From the NCBI RefSeq assembly GCF_964340395.1, contig NC_135561.1, forward strand, positions 10,713,232 through 10,773,231: a stretch of 60,000 nt of DNA, given 5' to 3'. Positions 1 through 27,303 of the stretch are shown piece by piece. The stretch is from Glandiceps talaboti. Its lineage: Eukaryota; Hemichordata; Enteropneusta; Spengelidae. The position numbers were made by a program, and so were the translations under genes. Within the stretch, counting starts at the first letter, position 1; each line of letters opens with the position of its first letter. The notes beneath the pieces were generated by a model that worked only from the letters and a program-made list of their open reading frames with translations, did no database searches and was not told the origin of the DNA.

Positions 1-10
1 ATTTACCATA

Positions 11-708
11 ATGTCTTGCGTATTGGCCGTTGTAAAGTTCTTCAAACGTATGACCAGTTATTGGTTAGCCGTCTCCTATACAGTCGTACACTTTTCATTG
101 ATGGGAGTGATACTCACCTTTGACTATTGCAAACGACTTTATAACATCGTTGGAGATATCGGAGAACATGCATTTAATGATTTTGGACTGACAACATCAA
201 ACGATACAGACAATGAACAGGTTGACGATGGACTTGAAATTGATAAAATGGTGAGGCTTTACTACAGAAAAAATGTCTATGTAGTCATTGCTACACTTTA
301 CTCACTTCTGATGATGATGGACCAATATATCCCGTTTATACGGGTAGTCAAGGCAACACTCCGCCTACTAGCCACCTGTGTTACGACGACACGACGGATT
401 TTCAACGATTCCTTCTCAATGGCTAAACAGACCGTATTCACTTCCTTCAAACCAGTGACGATTTTCATTGAAGAATCACGACGAGTATCTCACCCTGCCG
501 ACTCGGAGACCGATGTAACTGACAACTCTGATTCACTCGTGTCTGAAACGCAAGATGACGCCAAGGAACTAGTTGACAATGTTGTGAGAAATGCGGTCTT
601 AATTATGACCGATCACGACAAAGACCTCGCAGCAGTATCCCCAGCAGCATCCCCAGCAGCAGCATCATCACCACCACCACCAGCAGCAGCACCAGCAGCA
701 GCAGCAGC

Positions 709-757
<49 letters not shown>

Positions 758-1066
758 GCAACAACAGCAGCAGCAGCAACAGCTGATGACCGAACGAATG
801 GACCTGGTGATATGACAAGCGAAAGAGATGATGTAGGACAGAGTGCCTCACCAACTTCTGAGACGGGTCATCCCGGTATTGTCGTCACGGCTGATTATCA
901 CCTGTCGTTATTCGCCAACAACTACACAGATCCAATTATTGTAAAACCACAAAACGCCCCAGTCCTCAACGACCAAGCCATGAATGCCAGAAAATCAATC
1001 AAAGTTGTCATTTTCACTAGCCTGTCTGTGCTGCTTGTCATTCTATTGTTCATTGGTCTGTTTTGA
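11..1066 (+). CDS. Uncharacterised membrane protein, single exon, 351 aa
   Basis: I do not recognise the family. The frame is open from the window edge, so the true start may lie upstream; the ATG at 11 is the first Met. Residues about 17-37 and 89-107 are hydrophobic and look like membrane spans, with an acidic, Asn/Asp-rich stretch between them. Residues about 195-262 are low complexity (Ala, Pro, then a run of about 15 Thr encoded by an ACA repeat). The last 20 or so residues (VVIFTSLSVLLVILLFIGLF) form a strong hydrophobic tail that ends at the stop, like a C-terminal anchor. The non-repeat parts use varied codons and no stop interrupts 1 kb, which supports real coding. The antisense poly-Leu frame is a shadow. 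It could be the last exon of a longer gene. Confidence 0.55.
640..782 (+). repeat. CAG/CAA trinucleotide tract inside the first reading frame
   Basis: The tract is a run of imperfect GCA/CAG followed by about 15 CAA units. In the sense frame it is read as Ala and Thr rather than Gln. It is length-variable by nature and lies in a predicted hydrophilic linker, so indels of three would be tolerated. Confidence 0.85.
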
Positions 1067-1076
1067 TTGTCGATAT

Positions 1077-1082
1077 ATTAAA
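1077..1082 (+). promoter_or_regulatory. Possible variant polyadenylation signal ATTAAA
   Basis: ATTAAA occurs 11 bases after the stop codon of the 11-1066 frame. It is the commonest variant of AATAAA. The position is unusually close to the stop, so support is weak. Confidence 0.25.
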
Positions 1083-1149
1083 TATCTTCATTTCAAAAGT
1101 TTAAATATTGATTCAGAGACTCGAGTACATTTTTAATGCAAATGTCTGT

Positions 1150-1345
1150 CTGTCTGTCTCTCTGTGTGTGTGTGTATGTATGTATGTATGTATGTATGTA
1201 TGTATGTATGTATGTATGTATGTATGTATACGTACGTATGCAATAACGAACATGCACTTATCACGACGTACGTATGTGTGTGTGTGTCTGTGTCTGTGTC
1301 TGTGTCTATATGCGCATGTGTGTATGTTCGAGTGGCTGTGTGCTT
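1150..1345. repeat. GT / TATG / CTGT microsatellite cluster
   Basis: Compound simple repeat: a short GT run, about 14 TATG units, then GT and GTGTCT units after a 40-base unique gap. The reading frames across it are artefacts of the four-base period. Confidence 0.9.
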
Positions 1346-2900
1346 ATCTATTAAATATACACTAGCAATGATTAGATCATTAAATTTTGTATTTTCACAA
1401 AATCTGATTATTATTCAAGTTCAACGACGTACATGTATTAAAGTTTACGATAGTAAAACTGATAACAAATTACCTAGACTTTTGATATGGTAACTCTTGC
1501 TTACAATACATTATACTCGCTCGCTATGATAATTAGACATTACTGGCGCATGGCGCGGCCTAATTAACCCTTATAATCCAAAATCTTCGCCAAACTCTTG
1601 TTGGTATCACCAGGAGTATGCCGACGTTACATGTCTTCAGAAAAAGGTATATACCGCTGGGTTCTCAATAAATATAACGCAATCAAATGAGAAATCTATA
1701 AACAATCTCTCAGCGTAACAAATAAATCCAACAGCTGCCACCAAATCCGACGTGTGTATCACGATGTAATACCGTAACGGTGGTTCGAAAACATAACGCG
1801 GTGTATAGCCCAGTTTGTAATTTCAGATGAATGGAGTTAATGTTTGTGACGGAATATGACTAAGAAGACACATTCATCCAGTATTAGCCCAATCTAGTAA
1901 GACCCGTTGTAATGCAGATTCATATTTAGTGGATGATGGAATGTACCGGTCCGACTGGCATTATGGGTAATGTCGTCCTTGAGTGTGTACGTATTTACAG
2001 ATTATTGAAAACGTGTGTCTCTTCGTCATCTTGGCTACAGGTAGGTATTATCCAATACTATCGCCCCATGACTCTTTACATTTCGTTGTCATGGTAACAT
2101 TTCTTTAAATTGAACGACTCTAACAACTCTTTTGGCTCCTCGATTTTAATGCAACGAACACGTATATAAATTTAAACGAACCCTGAGACTCCATCTAGCT
2201 TCTTGAAATGGTAACACCAACTTGAAGACAAATTTAACCTCTGACCTGATAATAACGAACATGCACTTATAATATAACATGTGCATATATATGAAGCTTT
2301 ATACCTATATTAGAATTATTTGCATGTATTAACATATGAAGATGTGTGTGTGTATTTTTATCTAACCCCCCCCCCCCCCACACACACACACATGTACAAA
2401 AACGACAGATACGCATACTGCTGAATTGCCTAATATAAAGACTGGTGATAGTCAGATATTTACTGCTATAATTCTTAATGATTGACACAACAGTATAATA
2501 GGATTATGAGACATATCACATATATACAATATTAATAACTTACGGATAAACTTACACGGTGCGCACCACGTGTCAAACAATATATATAAATATGAATGTA
2601 AGAGCTAATGGACAACCATAAATCAACAGAAAAAACTAACCTACTTTCTGAAAACTTGTAGATTTGTAACAAAATGAAATCAAAATAACTATAAATAATA
2701 AGCTGAAATATAACGATTTGGAATATTTCATTGTACGCATGACTACAGTCCGGAGTTGGCTGTGGTTTCTTGTCTCGTTATTATGAAGAATTAGTTGAGA
2801 ATTGAATAAAAGTAAAAAAAAAAAAATTAATGAATTTTGTTTATTACATAGTGTTGGATGATTGATCTAACTGTCAATCGTCATATAATTATAAAACAAA
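1346..2900. other. Intergenic DNA, no gene seen
   Basis: AT-rich unique-looking sequence between the first frame and HMGCL. It contains a run of 13 C followed by CA repeats near 2367-2391. I see no exon with coding bias or splice sites. Confidence 0.6.
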
Positions 2901-3168
2901 TTAGTTTATTGCGTTGCGTCGACTTGGTGTAACACAGTCGTTGGTGGCGCTCTTATAATCTACGCACCGATGATTATGAAATATGAGGGCACCACCTGCA
3001 ATAATGGCGTCTTTGAATCTGAGTTGATGTTATTCTCTGGACACAGTCAAACAACGGATCAGCCGCGGGTTGCCAGGGCATGATAGTCATTTTGTTGACC
3101 CATAAACGGACGAAATTTGTACTTAGCCGATGAGGGCGTGCTACTAAGAAGTAGCCGTCCCTTTCAAA
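2900..3168 (+). promoter_or_regulatory. Promoter and 5' UTR region of HMGCL
   Basis: GC and CpG content rise compared with the flanks in the 270 bases before the HMGCL start. There is no TATA box close to the start. The start codon sits in AAAATGGCC, a good Kozak context that also matches the YY1 core (AANATGGC) often found at promoters of housekeeping genes. The transcription start cannot be placed from sequence alone. Confidence 0.45.
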
Positions 3169-6100
3169 ATGGCCACTGTCGCGATCGTGTGGAAACAGAT
3201 CTTGCTAAATTTATTGAGAAGATTTCGACACAATTACAGCACTGCAGCGGTAAGTAACAGTCACAACAAAACGTTTATCAATCTTTGCTTTTAAATATCC
3301 AGTGATCTTATCTTTTAGATCGAACTCTGCTTATTTTGCAGGCGGGTGCTTTTCCGAGCTACGTGAAAATTGTCGAAGTTGGACCACGGGACGGACTTCA
3401 AAATGAAAAGGCTAGTCAACTAGAAATATTTCGAGTGTGGCAGTTTTCTAAATATTTAGCTGATTAAATCTCATTTTTAAGAATTTTTGAATATCTCGAT
3501 AAATATGTAAAGAAGAAAAGAAACACTACATTTTACCCCATGCAGATTTCAGTGGAAACATGATTTTCATATATTTCATGCTATGACAGACCATGGATGT
3601 TGCACCCTTTGGTTGACAGAAGACCAAACGAATTACAGTTTCACTCATTGAGTGTTAATTTAACAAACTTTTGATAATGATGTAGAGTACCCCATAATCT
3701 GGTCTCATTTGTTGTTATTTCCAGGAAATTGTAGCGACTAATATTAAGATAGATCTAATAAACAGGCTATCAGAGACAGGACTTCCTGTTGTCGAAGCTA
3801 CAAGTTTTGTGTCACCGAAATGGGTTCCTCAGGTAGGTGATAAAAAGTAGGGTAATTGTTCTAAGGTCAAATGTCATCTTCATTTACATGCACCTGGAGG
3901 CCATTGGACACAGCTTTCAATGTGGTGGCAATTTCTCACTGGATAAACCCTCCCAACAAATATGTTATTAAGTTTATCGTGCATCTAACATCCACCAGAC
4001 CTTAGAAATTGATCAGGAGCTTGAGTTTTAAAATGAACTACATTTTTACATATGGACCAGAGATTACTTGCACCAGTGTGGATGTATACTTGTGGTATTT
4101 GCACTGCGAATACTAAAAACATTATTGCATACCTACATGCAAATGATATGCAAATGATGACACAACCTTAACATAATCACGCAATCACACGTTAGAATTT
4201 TTCCAGAATTTGTTGTTTCGAATAAACATATGTAATAATAACAGAACCCCATGTTGTGTGAGTACCAGTGTGGCGTACTCAGGGGTATTTGCACTCATGC
4301 TTGCAGTGTTTTCTGCTGCACTTTCACTCACTACACTTGTGAAAGTATGGGTGAAGAAAACACTGCAAGCATGAGTGCAAATACTCCAAGTGCAAATACT
4401 GCAAATGTACTTGATATGGATGCTATAAACAATTGTGGTACATACAGAAAACATGTTACTTTGGTGTTATGGGTTGTACATGATATGATATACCTTCAAT
4501 TCTTAATTTACCATTTCCAAGTGTAGGCAATCCCCTGGCACGTGGATCTCTGTTTTGAGAAACAAATTAGATACATTTACATGACAGAGAGTTTGTTTAC
4601 TGTATTCTTATGATTCTTCAAGGGACGGAAATGTGGGTATGCAAGTTTAAGATATTGTTTTTCATTTAATGGCTTTTCTCATTCATTATTTGACAAGATG
4701 GCAGACAACAAAGATGTGATGTTTGGAATCAAGAAATATCCAAGCGTCAACTACCCTGTACTAACACCAAATATTAAAGGTTTTCAAGCAGCAGTTCATG
4801 CTGGTGCTAAGGAAGTGGCCATATTTGGAGCTGCATCAGAAACATTTAGTTTGTAAGTTGCTGTTAGCATAGATATCACCATGTAACATAAATTTCAAAT
4901 CTGCAATATCAGTATTTTTTGCCAAGGTTTTGAAAACTTTGTAAGAGAGAAAGGAAATCAAGTAAAATTTGTGTGGAGTATAATCAGTCGTAGTTAAGAA
5001 ACCACCTTCAGACTAACTGATCATTAGTTCCAGCCCACCAGTAACAATGCAGGAGACTGAATTCTGAAGTAAACATACTATGGTGTGTTGTCAAACATAT
5101 AATTAATAACAATAACATTTCTTATCAGCTGTGTAGCATATGCAAACCTTTTCACTATATACATCCATTTCCCTGGAGTTATTTTTATTGAGGTTCGAAA
5201 CCAAGGGTATGAAAATCCTTGAACATTTAGTGTTTATTTTAAGGGTGATGGGTTGAGCATGTAGTAGTGGGCTGGAACTAGTGAACAGTCATTTTGAAGT
5301 AGTTTCTTGCCTAGGACTGATTATACTGCCACCTAGTGGTGGGTTGTCTTCCATTGTGATTACTTGTTCAGTTGCCTGGTTATAATGTGGGTCTTCCACT
5401 GTGGTTACTTGTTTACTTGCCTAGTTATAATCTGGGTCTTCCACTGTGGTTAGTTGTTTAGTTGCTTAGTTATAATCTGGGTCTTCCACTGTGGTCAACA
5501 TTTGATCAGTTTAATCACTTTGCATCCCATGTGAGTCTACTATACATATGAACATGTATCTAGTGAGTAAAACAAGAATCTCAACTTGCCTAATGATCGG
5601 TGCTGATCATTAAAAGTATATTATGTAAAGTCTTCTGGCAAACACGCCCTGTTTTAGCTGTAAAATAAGATTATTATTGCAGAACAGATATTCAGACTTA
5701 ATGTGTAACAAAAGTCAAAACAGCATACAAATACATTACTTATTACACTAATGTGGTGATTATTAACCTGTGAGGCACTTTTCTATTTCCCATTTTTAGA
5801 AAAAATATTAATTGTCGAATAGATGAGAGTTTACAAAGGTTTAATGATGTGATGATAGCTGCTAAGGATGCTGAGATTCCAGTCAGAGGGTGAGTCCAGT
5901 CAATCCACTCAGACTTTGAACGATCAAATGTGAATATTGCGCACGTCAAGGGACTCATCAATTCACTCCCAATTAAAACGTCATGCGTTGATAAGAACAT
6001 CATGTATTGATACAAATGTTCCTCCCTAGACATAAAAGTTACTGACACGATCATGTAACAATCTACCCAACATCTATAATTGGTGGATCATACCGCCACC

Positions 6101-6708
6101 TAGTGGTCAGCTGTAACTATGGAATTTATTATATTGTGATGAGGATCATCAACCAAGACAGATCATACCGCCACCTAGTGGTCAGCTGTAACTATTGAAT
6201 TTGTTATTGTGATGAGGGTCGTCGACCTAGACAGATCAAAAGCTCAATGCTATAAAACTTTGAACTGTGCTTGTGTGTTATAACCTTGGTGAGTCATTCA
6301 ATGTACCATGCTGATGGACATTTAAGGTCATCAGACTTCATGTTCCCATCATCTCAATATTTTGATATTCCGATATTCATTCTCTGTTTAGATATGTATC
6401 CTGTGTAGTTGGGTGTCCATATGAAGGTAAAATAGAACCTAGAGCTGTAGCAAATGTAAGTTATTGATTATTTACAACTACTCTCACATTCTTGTACTTT
6501 ATATAGGATTTAGTATTACGTTACCATTAAAAGATATTTCTTTGCTTAGACATTCTAGAAAATACATTTATTCTTTAACCTGCAGAAAAAGAGACAATAA
6601 TTCTTTCAAGTTTTAGGTAATATTTAGAAATGGAATTATTCAATGCTAAATGCTACATAGTTATGTGGTAATATTAACACTTCATGACAAATGACAACAT
6701 AAAATAAC

Positions 6709-6739
<31 letters not shown>

Positions 6740-8457
6740 CGTGCGTGCGTGTGTGCGTGCATGTGTGCATGCATGCGTGCGTGCATGTGTTATGATGAAT
6801 CAAGTATGTATTATTGCAATATTATATTTGTTCCTGTTTTAGGTTGCCAAGAAAATGTACAGTATGGGATGCTATGAAATATCTCTTGGTGACACCATAG
6901 GAGTTGGAACACCAGGTTCTATGAAAGCTATGCTGGAGGCAGTGATGCAAGAAATCCCTGTACAAAAATTAGCTGTACATTGTCATGATACATATGGCCA
7001 AGCATTAGCTAATATACTTACAGCGATACAGGTAACCATATTAATGTTGCCTTACTTAGGGAGCCTGCTCTACCCAGCATAGTTCTCAGAATACTTCTCA
7101 TTTACAGATTTAGAATTGCTATACACTGTCATGATATATATAGAGAGGCATCAGCTAATATACTTACTGTCAAATGTTGCCTTACTTAGGGAGCCTGCTC
7201 TACCCAGCATAGTTCTCAGAATACTTCTCATTTACAGATTCAGAATTGCTATACACTGTCATGATATATATGGAGAGGCATCAGCTAATATACTTACTGT
7301 CAAATGTTGCCTTACTTAGGAAGCCTGCTCTACCCAGCATAGTTCTCAACATACTTCAGATTCATGTTCAGATTCAGAATTGCTATACACTGTCATGATA
7401 CATATGGACATGCATTAGCTAATATACTTCCTGCAATGCAAGTATGTATAACCATGTCGAATGTTACGGATGAGATAGCTGGCATTGCTTTGTTCCTATC
7501 AAGTTGCCCAATGTGTTGACAAAGCAAATTTCACCCTGTTTTCTACTGTGAGATTACCATACCATGTGACTATGTTAAAACTTAGTATACTTTCTATAAA
7601 ACTTCTGTATGCTGTTTCAAGTACATGTTGGCTAACATTGAAATTTCTTAAGCTTTTTGAGAAGAAAGATCCGTTACTGTGATTTGTGGTAAATTAATTC
7701 TGTATTTTGTTGAGAGGACATGGTCAAGAACAGCAAAGATTTTAATCCTGTTTTCCCAACTTGCAGTTTTTTTTTGCATACAAACAAATACCTTCCTGGT
7801 AGAAAGAGGATTAAGCTAGAAAATAACAGGTGTATTGTGTGTTTTATATTTCAGATGGGTATTACAGTTGTGGATTCATCAGTAGCTGGTTTAGGTGGGT
7901 GTCCATATGCTAAGGGTGCTAGTGGTAACGTGGCTACTGAAGATGTAGTGTATATGTTACATGGTCTAGGAATTCAAACGGTAAGTTACACATTTCATAA
8001 TATGTGTTTGTGCAGTCTGATGATATAGATCAATTCTGATGAATAAAGTAGGTGTCACTTGACTACTTTGTCTTAGAATGTTGGTAGAAATGAAATGCAT
8101 GTAAGTTTAGCCAAAAGAGGAGTAAATTAGTTGCTATTGGTTGAATTTTGTTTGAACTTATGTGAAAAGAAATGTAGTGATCACAAGTTTGACTAGAATA
8201 GTGTATAGTTTTTTTTTTCAGAGGAGTCAATTCTCCCTCCCTCCCCTGTTTACATTTCTGTCTCCCTCTCTCTCCGTTCATCTCTCTCATATGTCTGTAC
8301 CTCCCCTAATTTGTATGGTGTCCTTTCTCTTGCCCCACCCTACATTACCATGTGTGAGACAACCCAGATACATACATACAAGTGTTTTATGTTAACCTTT
8401 CTGTGATCTCCTCTGTTACTGTAATTCCAAATTTTTGTCTAGTATTGAGGTTATATG

Positions 8458-8515
<58 letters not shown>

Positions 8516-8561
8516 ACGTACGTACGTACGTACGTACACATGCACGCATGCACACACGCAG

Positions 8562-8595
<34 letters not shown>

Positions 8596-8860
8596 ATGCA
8601 CACACACACAGACACACACATACACACACAGACCCACACACACAGACACACACATACACACACACAGACACACACACACACACACAGACACACACACACG
8701 CACAGATATTAAACACTTAAATCATTGTATTCATAAATTTCTCTTTCAGGGAGTTGATTTAGAAAAGATTGTATCCACTGCAAATTTCATCTCCAATATT
8801 CTGGGAAAGAAGCCATCATCCAAAGTTTCCTTGGCTATGCTAGCAAAGAGTAAACTTTGA
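3169..8860 (+). CDS. HMGCL: 3-hydroxy-3-methylglutaryl-CoA lyase, nine exons, 330 aa
   Basis: The enzyme cleaves HMG-CoA to acetyl-CoA and acetoacetate in leucine breakdown and ketogenesis. Exons: 3169-3249, 3342-3410, 3725-3832, 4698-4852, 5800-5889, 6392-6455, 6843-7031, 7855-7980, 8750-8860; they total 993 nt and join in frame. The human enzyme is 325 aa. Residues 1-27 are Arg-rich and amphipathic, a mitochondrial presequence. The TIM-barrel family motifs are present: [10 protein letters not shown] with R43 and D44, E74, D206 in [12 protein letters not shown], the metal ligands H235 and H237 in HCHD, the signature loop [14 protein letters not shown] with catalytic C268, and N277; numbering is human plus two. 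The C-terminus is SKL, a canonical peroxisome signal (human ends CKL). Intron 2 appears to be GC-AG; the other seven are GT-AG. The start is the only Met that gives a presequence. Confidence 0.97.
3411..3724 (+). other. GC-AG intron 2 of HMGCL
   Basis: Exon 2 must end at AAG (…LQNEK) because exon 3 resumes with E-I-V-A-T after a clean CAG acceptor at 3722-3724. The intron therefore starts with GCTAGT. The nearest GT, four bases later, would shift the frame. GC-AG introns are a minor class, usually with an otherwise strong donor; here +3 is T rather than A. Confidence 0.75.
4283..4387. repeat. Fold-back (inverted) repeat in HMGCL intron 3
   Basis: Arms at about 4284-4312 and 4357-4385 match at 28 of 29 positions in inverted order. 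A smaller nested stem (CTTTCAC / GTGAAAG) lies between them. A diverged relative lies at about 55560-55700, so this is a mobile or formerly mobile element rather than a single-copy hairpin. Confidence 0.8.
5326..5339 (-). promoter_or_regulatory. CTCF-core-like motif, HMGCL intron 4
   Basis: On the minus strand the site reads CCACTAGGTGGCAG, which fits the CTCF core consensus CCASYAGRKGGCRS at every position. Motif match only; binding is not shown. Confidence 0.4.
5341..5495. repeat. 45-bp tandem repeat, about 3.5 units
   Basis: Units share GTTATAATCTGGGTCTTCC and CACTGTGGTTA and are spaced 45 bases apart (starts near 5379, 5424, 5469), with a more diverged leading copy. Lies in HMGCL intron 4. 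Confidence 0.85.
6085..6235. repeat. 75-bp tandem duplication carrying two CTCF-like motifs
   Basis: Two copies, 75 bases apart, of a unit that begins ATCATACCGCCACCTAGTGG. Each carries CCACTAGGTGGCGG on the minus strand, at 6093-6106 and 6168-6181, an exact match to the CTCF core. Lies in HMGCL intron 5. Confidence 0.8.
6713..6790. repeat. GT / GCGT microsatellite in HMGCL intron 6
   Basis: Alternating GT followed by GTGC units, ending about 50 bases before exon 7. Confidence 0.9.
7111..7445 (+). pseudogene. Three decayed tandem copies of the HMGCL exon 7 end
   Basis: The last 60 or so bases of exon 7 plus about 80 bases of intron 7 have been duplicated three times. The TGTCATGAT motif (metal-ligand HCHD) recurs at 6981 (true exon), 7127, 7257 and 7391, so spacings are 146, 130 and 134. 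Copies two and three read HCHDIY then EASANILT and lack the exon end and donor. Copy four reads [18 protein letters not shown] and ends in CAA followed by GTATGT, a good donor. Each copy is preceded by an AG that could act as an acceptor. They are most likely inert, but copy four could be spliced as a cryptic exon. Confidence 0.85.
8461..8706. repeat. CA microsatellite in HMGCL intron 8
   Basis: About 245 bases of CA with CGTA and CAGA interruptions, ending some 45 bases before exon 9. It makes long but meaningless His/Thr and Cys/Val frames on both strands. Confidence 0.95.
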
Positions 8861-9121
8861 TGAGGAGGAACAGGAGAACTATCCTATTGTGTGATGTAGT
8901 TCAGTCAAGAAGAACTCTGAAATTCATCAGAAAATGCAATAATATGACCAAAAACCCTGTGAATTTGTCGTCAACTTTGAGATTTACTGAGTCATTCAAT
9001 CCACAGTCTCATGATAGTGGGACTATGTCCAATCCAATGATCTCCTGCTATAAGCTGCAACAGCATTTCTGTGAACCATAGCACAATTATCATGAATGAC
9101 AACATTCAAGTTTTTTATACT

Positions 9122-9127
9122 AATAAA
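9122..9127 (+). promoter_or_regulatory. Polyadenylation signal of HMGCL
   Basis: First canonical AATAAA after the HMGCL stop, 262 bases downstream, followed by a T-rich stretch. It implies a 3' UTR of about 280 bases. Confidence 0.6.
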
Positions 9128-9129
9128 TG

Positions 9130-10215
9130 AACTCATAAGTTCTTTATTTTGAGATGTCGATGTGGTATAACCAATGGCCAAATTTATGTGGGACTCGAGA
9201 AGATTTTCATTGACTGCCAGTTATTCAAATGTGAACTTGTGTGTCATCCTGTATGAGATATTATTAGCTGTGAAAGCTACAAAGGAAATGGTAAATCTGC
9301 CATTTTGAATGGTGTATTGTGGGAAATGTAATCAAGGAATCTGTCATAGTGTTTTTAACCACAGATAATCTAGTCTTGCTAGATCATGGCTCTCTCTCAA
9401 TTCTGCTGTAGCAACTACAAGTATGGGTAATCCTGAAATCCGTTGTATCTCTGCATGTCCAATTTGAGTTGCAAAATGGCAGTCAATCACAAAATTAGAG
9501 GTAAATTGGAGCCAGAAAGGTACTTTAAAAAAATACCTTCCAGTGTACAGAGATAACTACAGTCTAAAGACGGATTTGTGTTGTCAATCATGCATATCTG
9601 TTGTGTATTATATAAAACTTTTGCAAGCAACAGAATGGGGTGTGGGGTTATTGATAGGTGAGGAAAGAGGGGAGGGGGGTATGTTCAATCTAAATTAACA
9701 AATTTCACCCCCATGCACTTTTTTTTATATGACCTAAAATGGATTTATGCATATTTGTATTCCTCTGTTAGTGTAAGCTGAAGAACGCACAATTGCATAT
9801 TAAATCATTCAAAAACGTTTGCAAAAAACATACCACAAAAACGAAAAGAAGAAAATTTAGACCAAAAGACTTCTTTTTTTTCTGTATAGCAAATAATCAT
9901 GGTAAATAACAAAGAAAGAAAGAAGTCCGTAGGACAATGTGTGATCATTACTATGAATGTAGGAGTTGGAGAAATTGGTAAATTTTGGAAATTAACAACC
10001 AACAATATTTGTTGACTTCATTAGCTGATTACCCAAATAAAAGTTTTTACCGTGAATAAATAAATGAAATTCAAAGAAATATTTGTATGCGTACTTTATT
10101 ATTAATGTAACTTTAAAAAGTGATAATGTATTCAGAAATCGTGTGATGTGCTATAAAGGTGACCCTTTTCAGCTCCCTTTAGGTGGTGCCGAGGGGGCTA
10201 CTATGATCAGTTCCA

Positions 10216-10259
<44 letters not shown>

Positions 10260-11040
10260 CGTGCATGACAGATTGACTTTCCATCCATACACATCCATTG
10301 TCTCTGACATGCAATTATAAATGGTTGATTTCTTTCAAACCTGGCACAAAGATGAAATAGTATTTTGGACAAAAGCACAGGTTTTTTTGTGTGTATGACC
10401 TTATCAAATTTGACCAAATGGCAGTGATATCAGTCCTTAAATATCACAAAATCTTCGAAGAAGCACTAAATCCAGGATCAAAAACAACTGACAATATATA
10501 TGAAGGAAATAAAGGTAGATAACACAATCAAGCCATATTGCAATATCAGATATTAATCAAATTTACTGGGGATGTATGAATTATGAATTGAATGAAACTA
10601 AAGTATGCCTAATTCTAAAGCCTATATGGAAACCATAAGAGAAACATAACTCCACAAAATTAGTCATTTTCATGAACTTTGGGTTCTGGAAAGTCATTAG
10701 ATTCATGAATATTCATGATGTAAAACCATGAAATAACTCCAGAACCCAAATTAACCAGAAAATGCCTTTATTTCATGGAGTGTTGTCCCCCTTTTAATAA
10801 TAAGGTATTATAATAACAAAGGTCTATGAAATACTGGGAAATTTAAAATCTAATTTGTCATTCTTACCCCCCCCCCCCCCCCCCCCGTGTTTTTTAAACG
10901 TTAATACTTCCCAGCTCTCATTCTTAACTTTTCTTTACCAATTTCCTGATACACTGCTATACATATACATATATGCTATAGGCCTTGGCTCTTTTCCAGC
11001 ATTAATAAGTATACTCTGATTCTCTGCTATGACGTAAAAA
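9130..11040. other. Intergenic DNA between HMGCL and the next gene
   Basis: No exon is seen. It holds a 48-base GT microsatellite at 10217-10264, a short inverted repeat (arms near 10680-10700 and 10738-10757, sharing TTTGGGTTCTGGA), and a run of about 20 C at 10867-10886. Confidence 0.6.
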
Positions 11041-11125
11041 TTACACGTAGATATATCTGCAAATCGCGATCCTCCTCCCTGAGGGCGCTCTCTATACATT
11101 TACTGACGGATCGACGACATAGGCT
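11041..11125 (+). promoter_or_regulatory. Likely promoter and 5' UTR of the 11126 gene
   Basis: CpG-containing sequence (CGCGAT, GAGGGCGCT, GACGGATCGACGAC) in an AT-rich neighbourhood, directly before a Met-initiated exon. The CpG-rich patch continues past exon 1 to about 11700. No TATA box is placed. Confidence 0.35.

Positions 11126-27303
<16,178 letters not shown>

Noticed and set aside
7116-7319. Short frame in HMGCL intron 7 with HCHD motif taken as a possible real exon
   Set aside because: It is a decayed copy of exon 7 lacking the exon end and donor; the nine-exon model is complete without it.
8382-8720. His/Thr and Cys/Val frames of up to 141 codons
   Set aside because: CA microsatellite artefacts; only the last part of one of them coincides with HMGCL exon 9.
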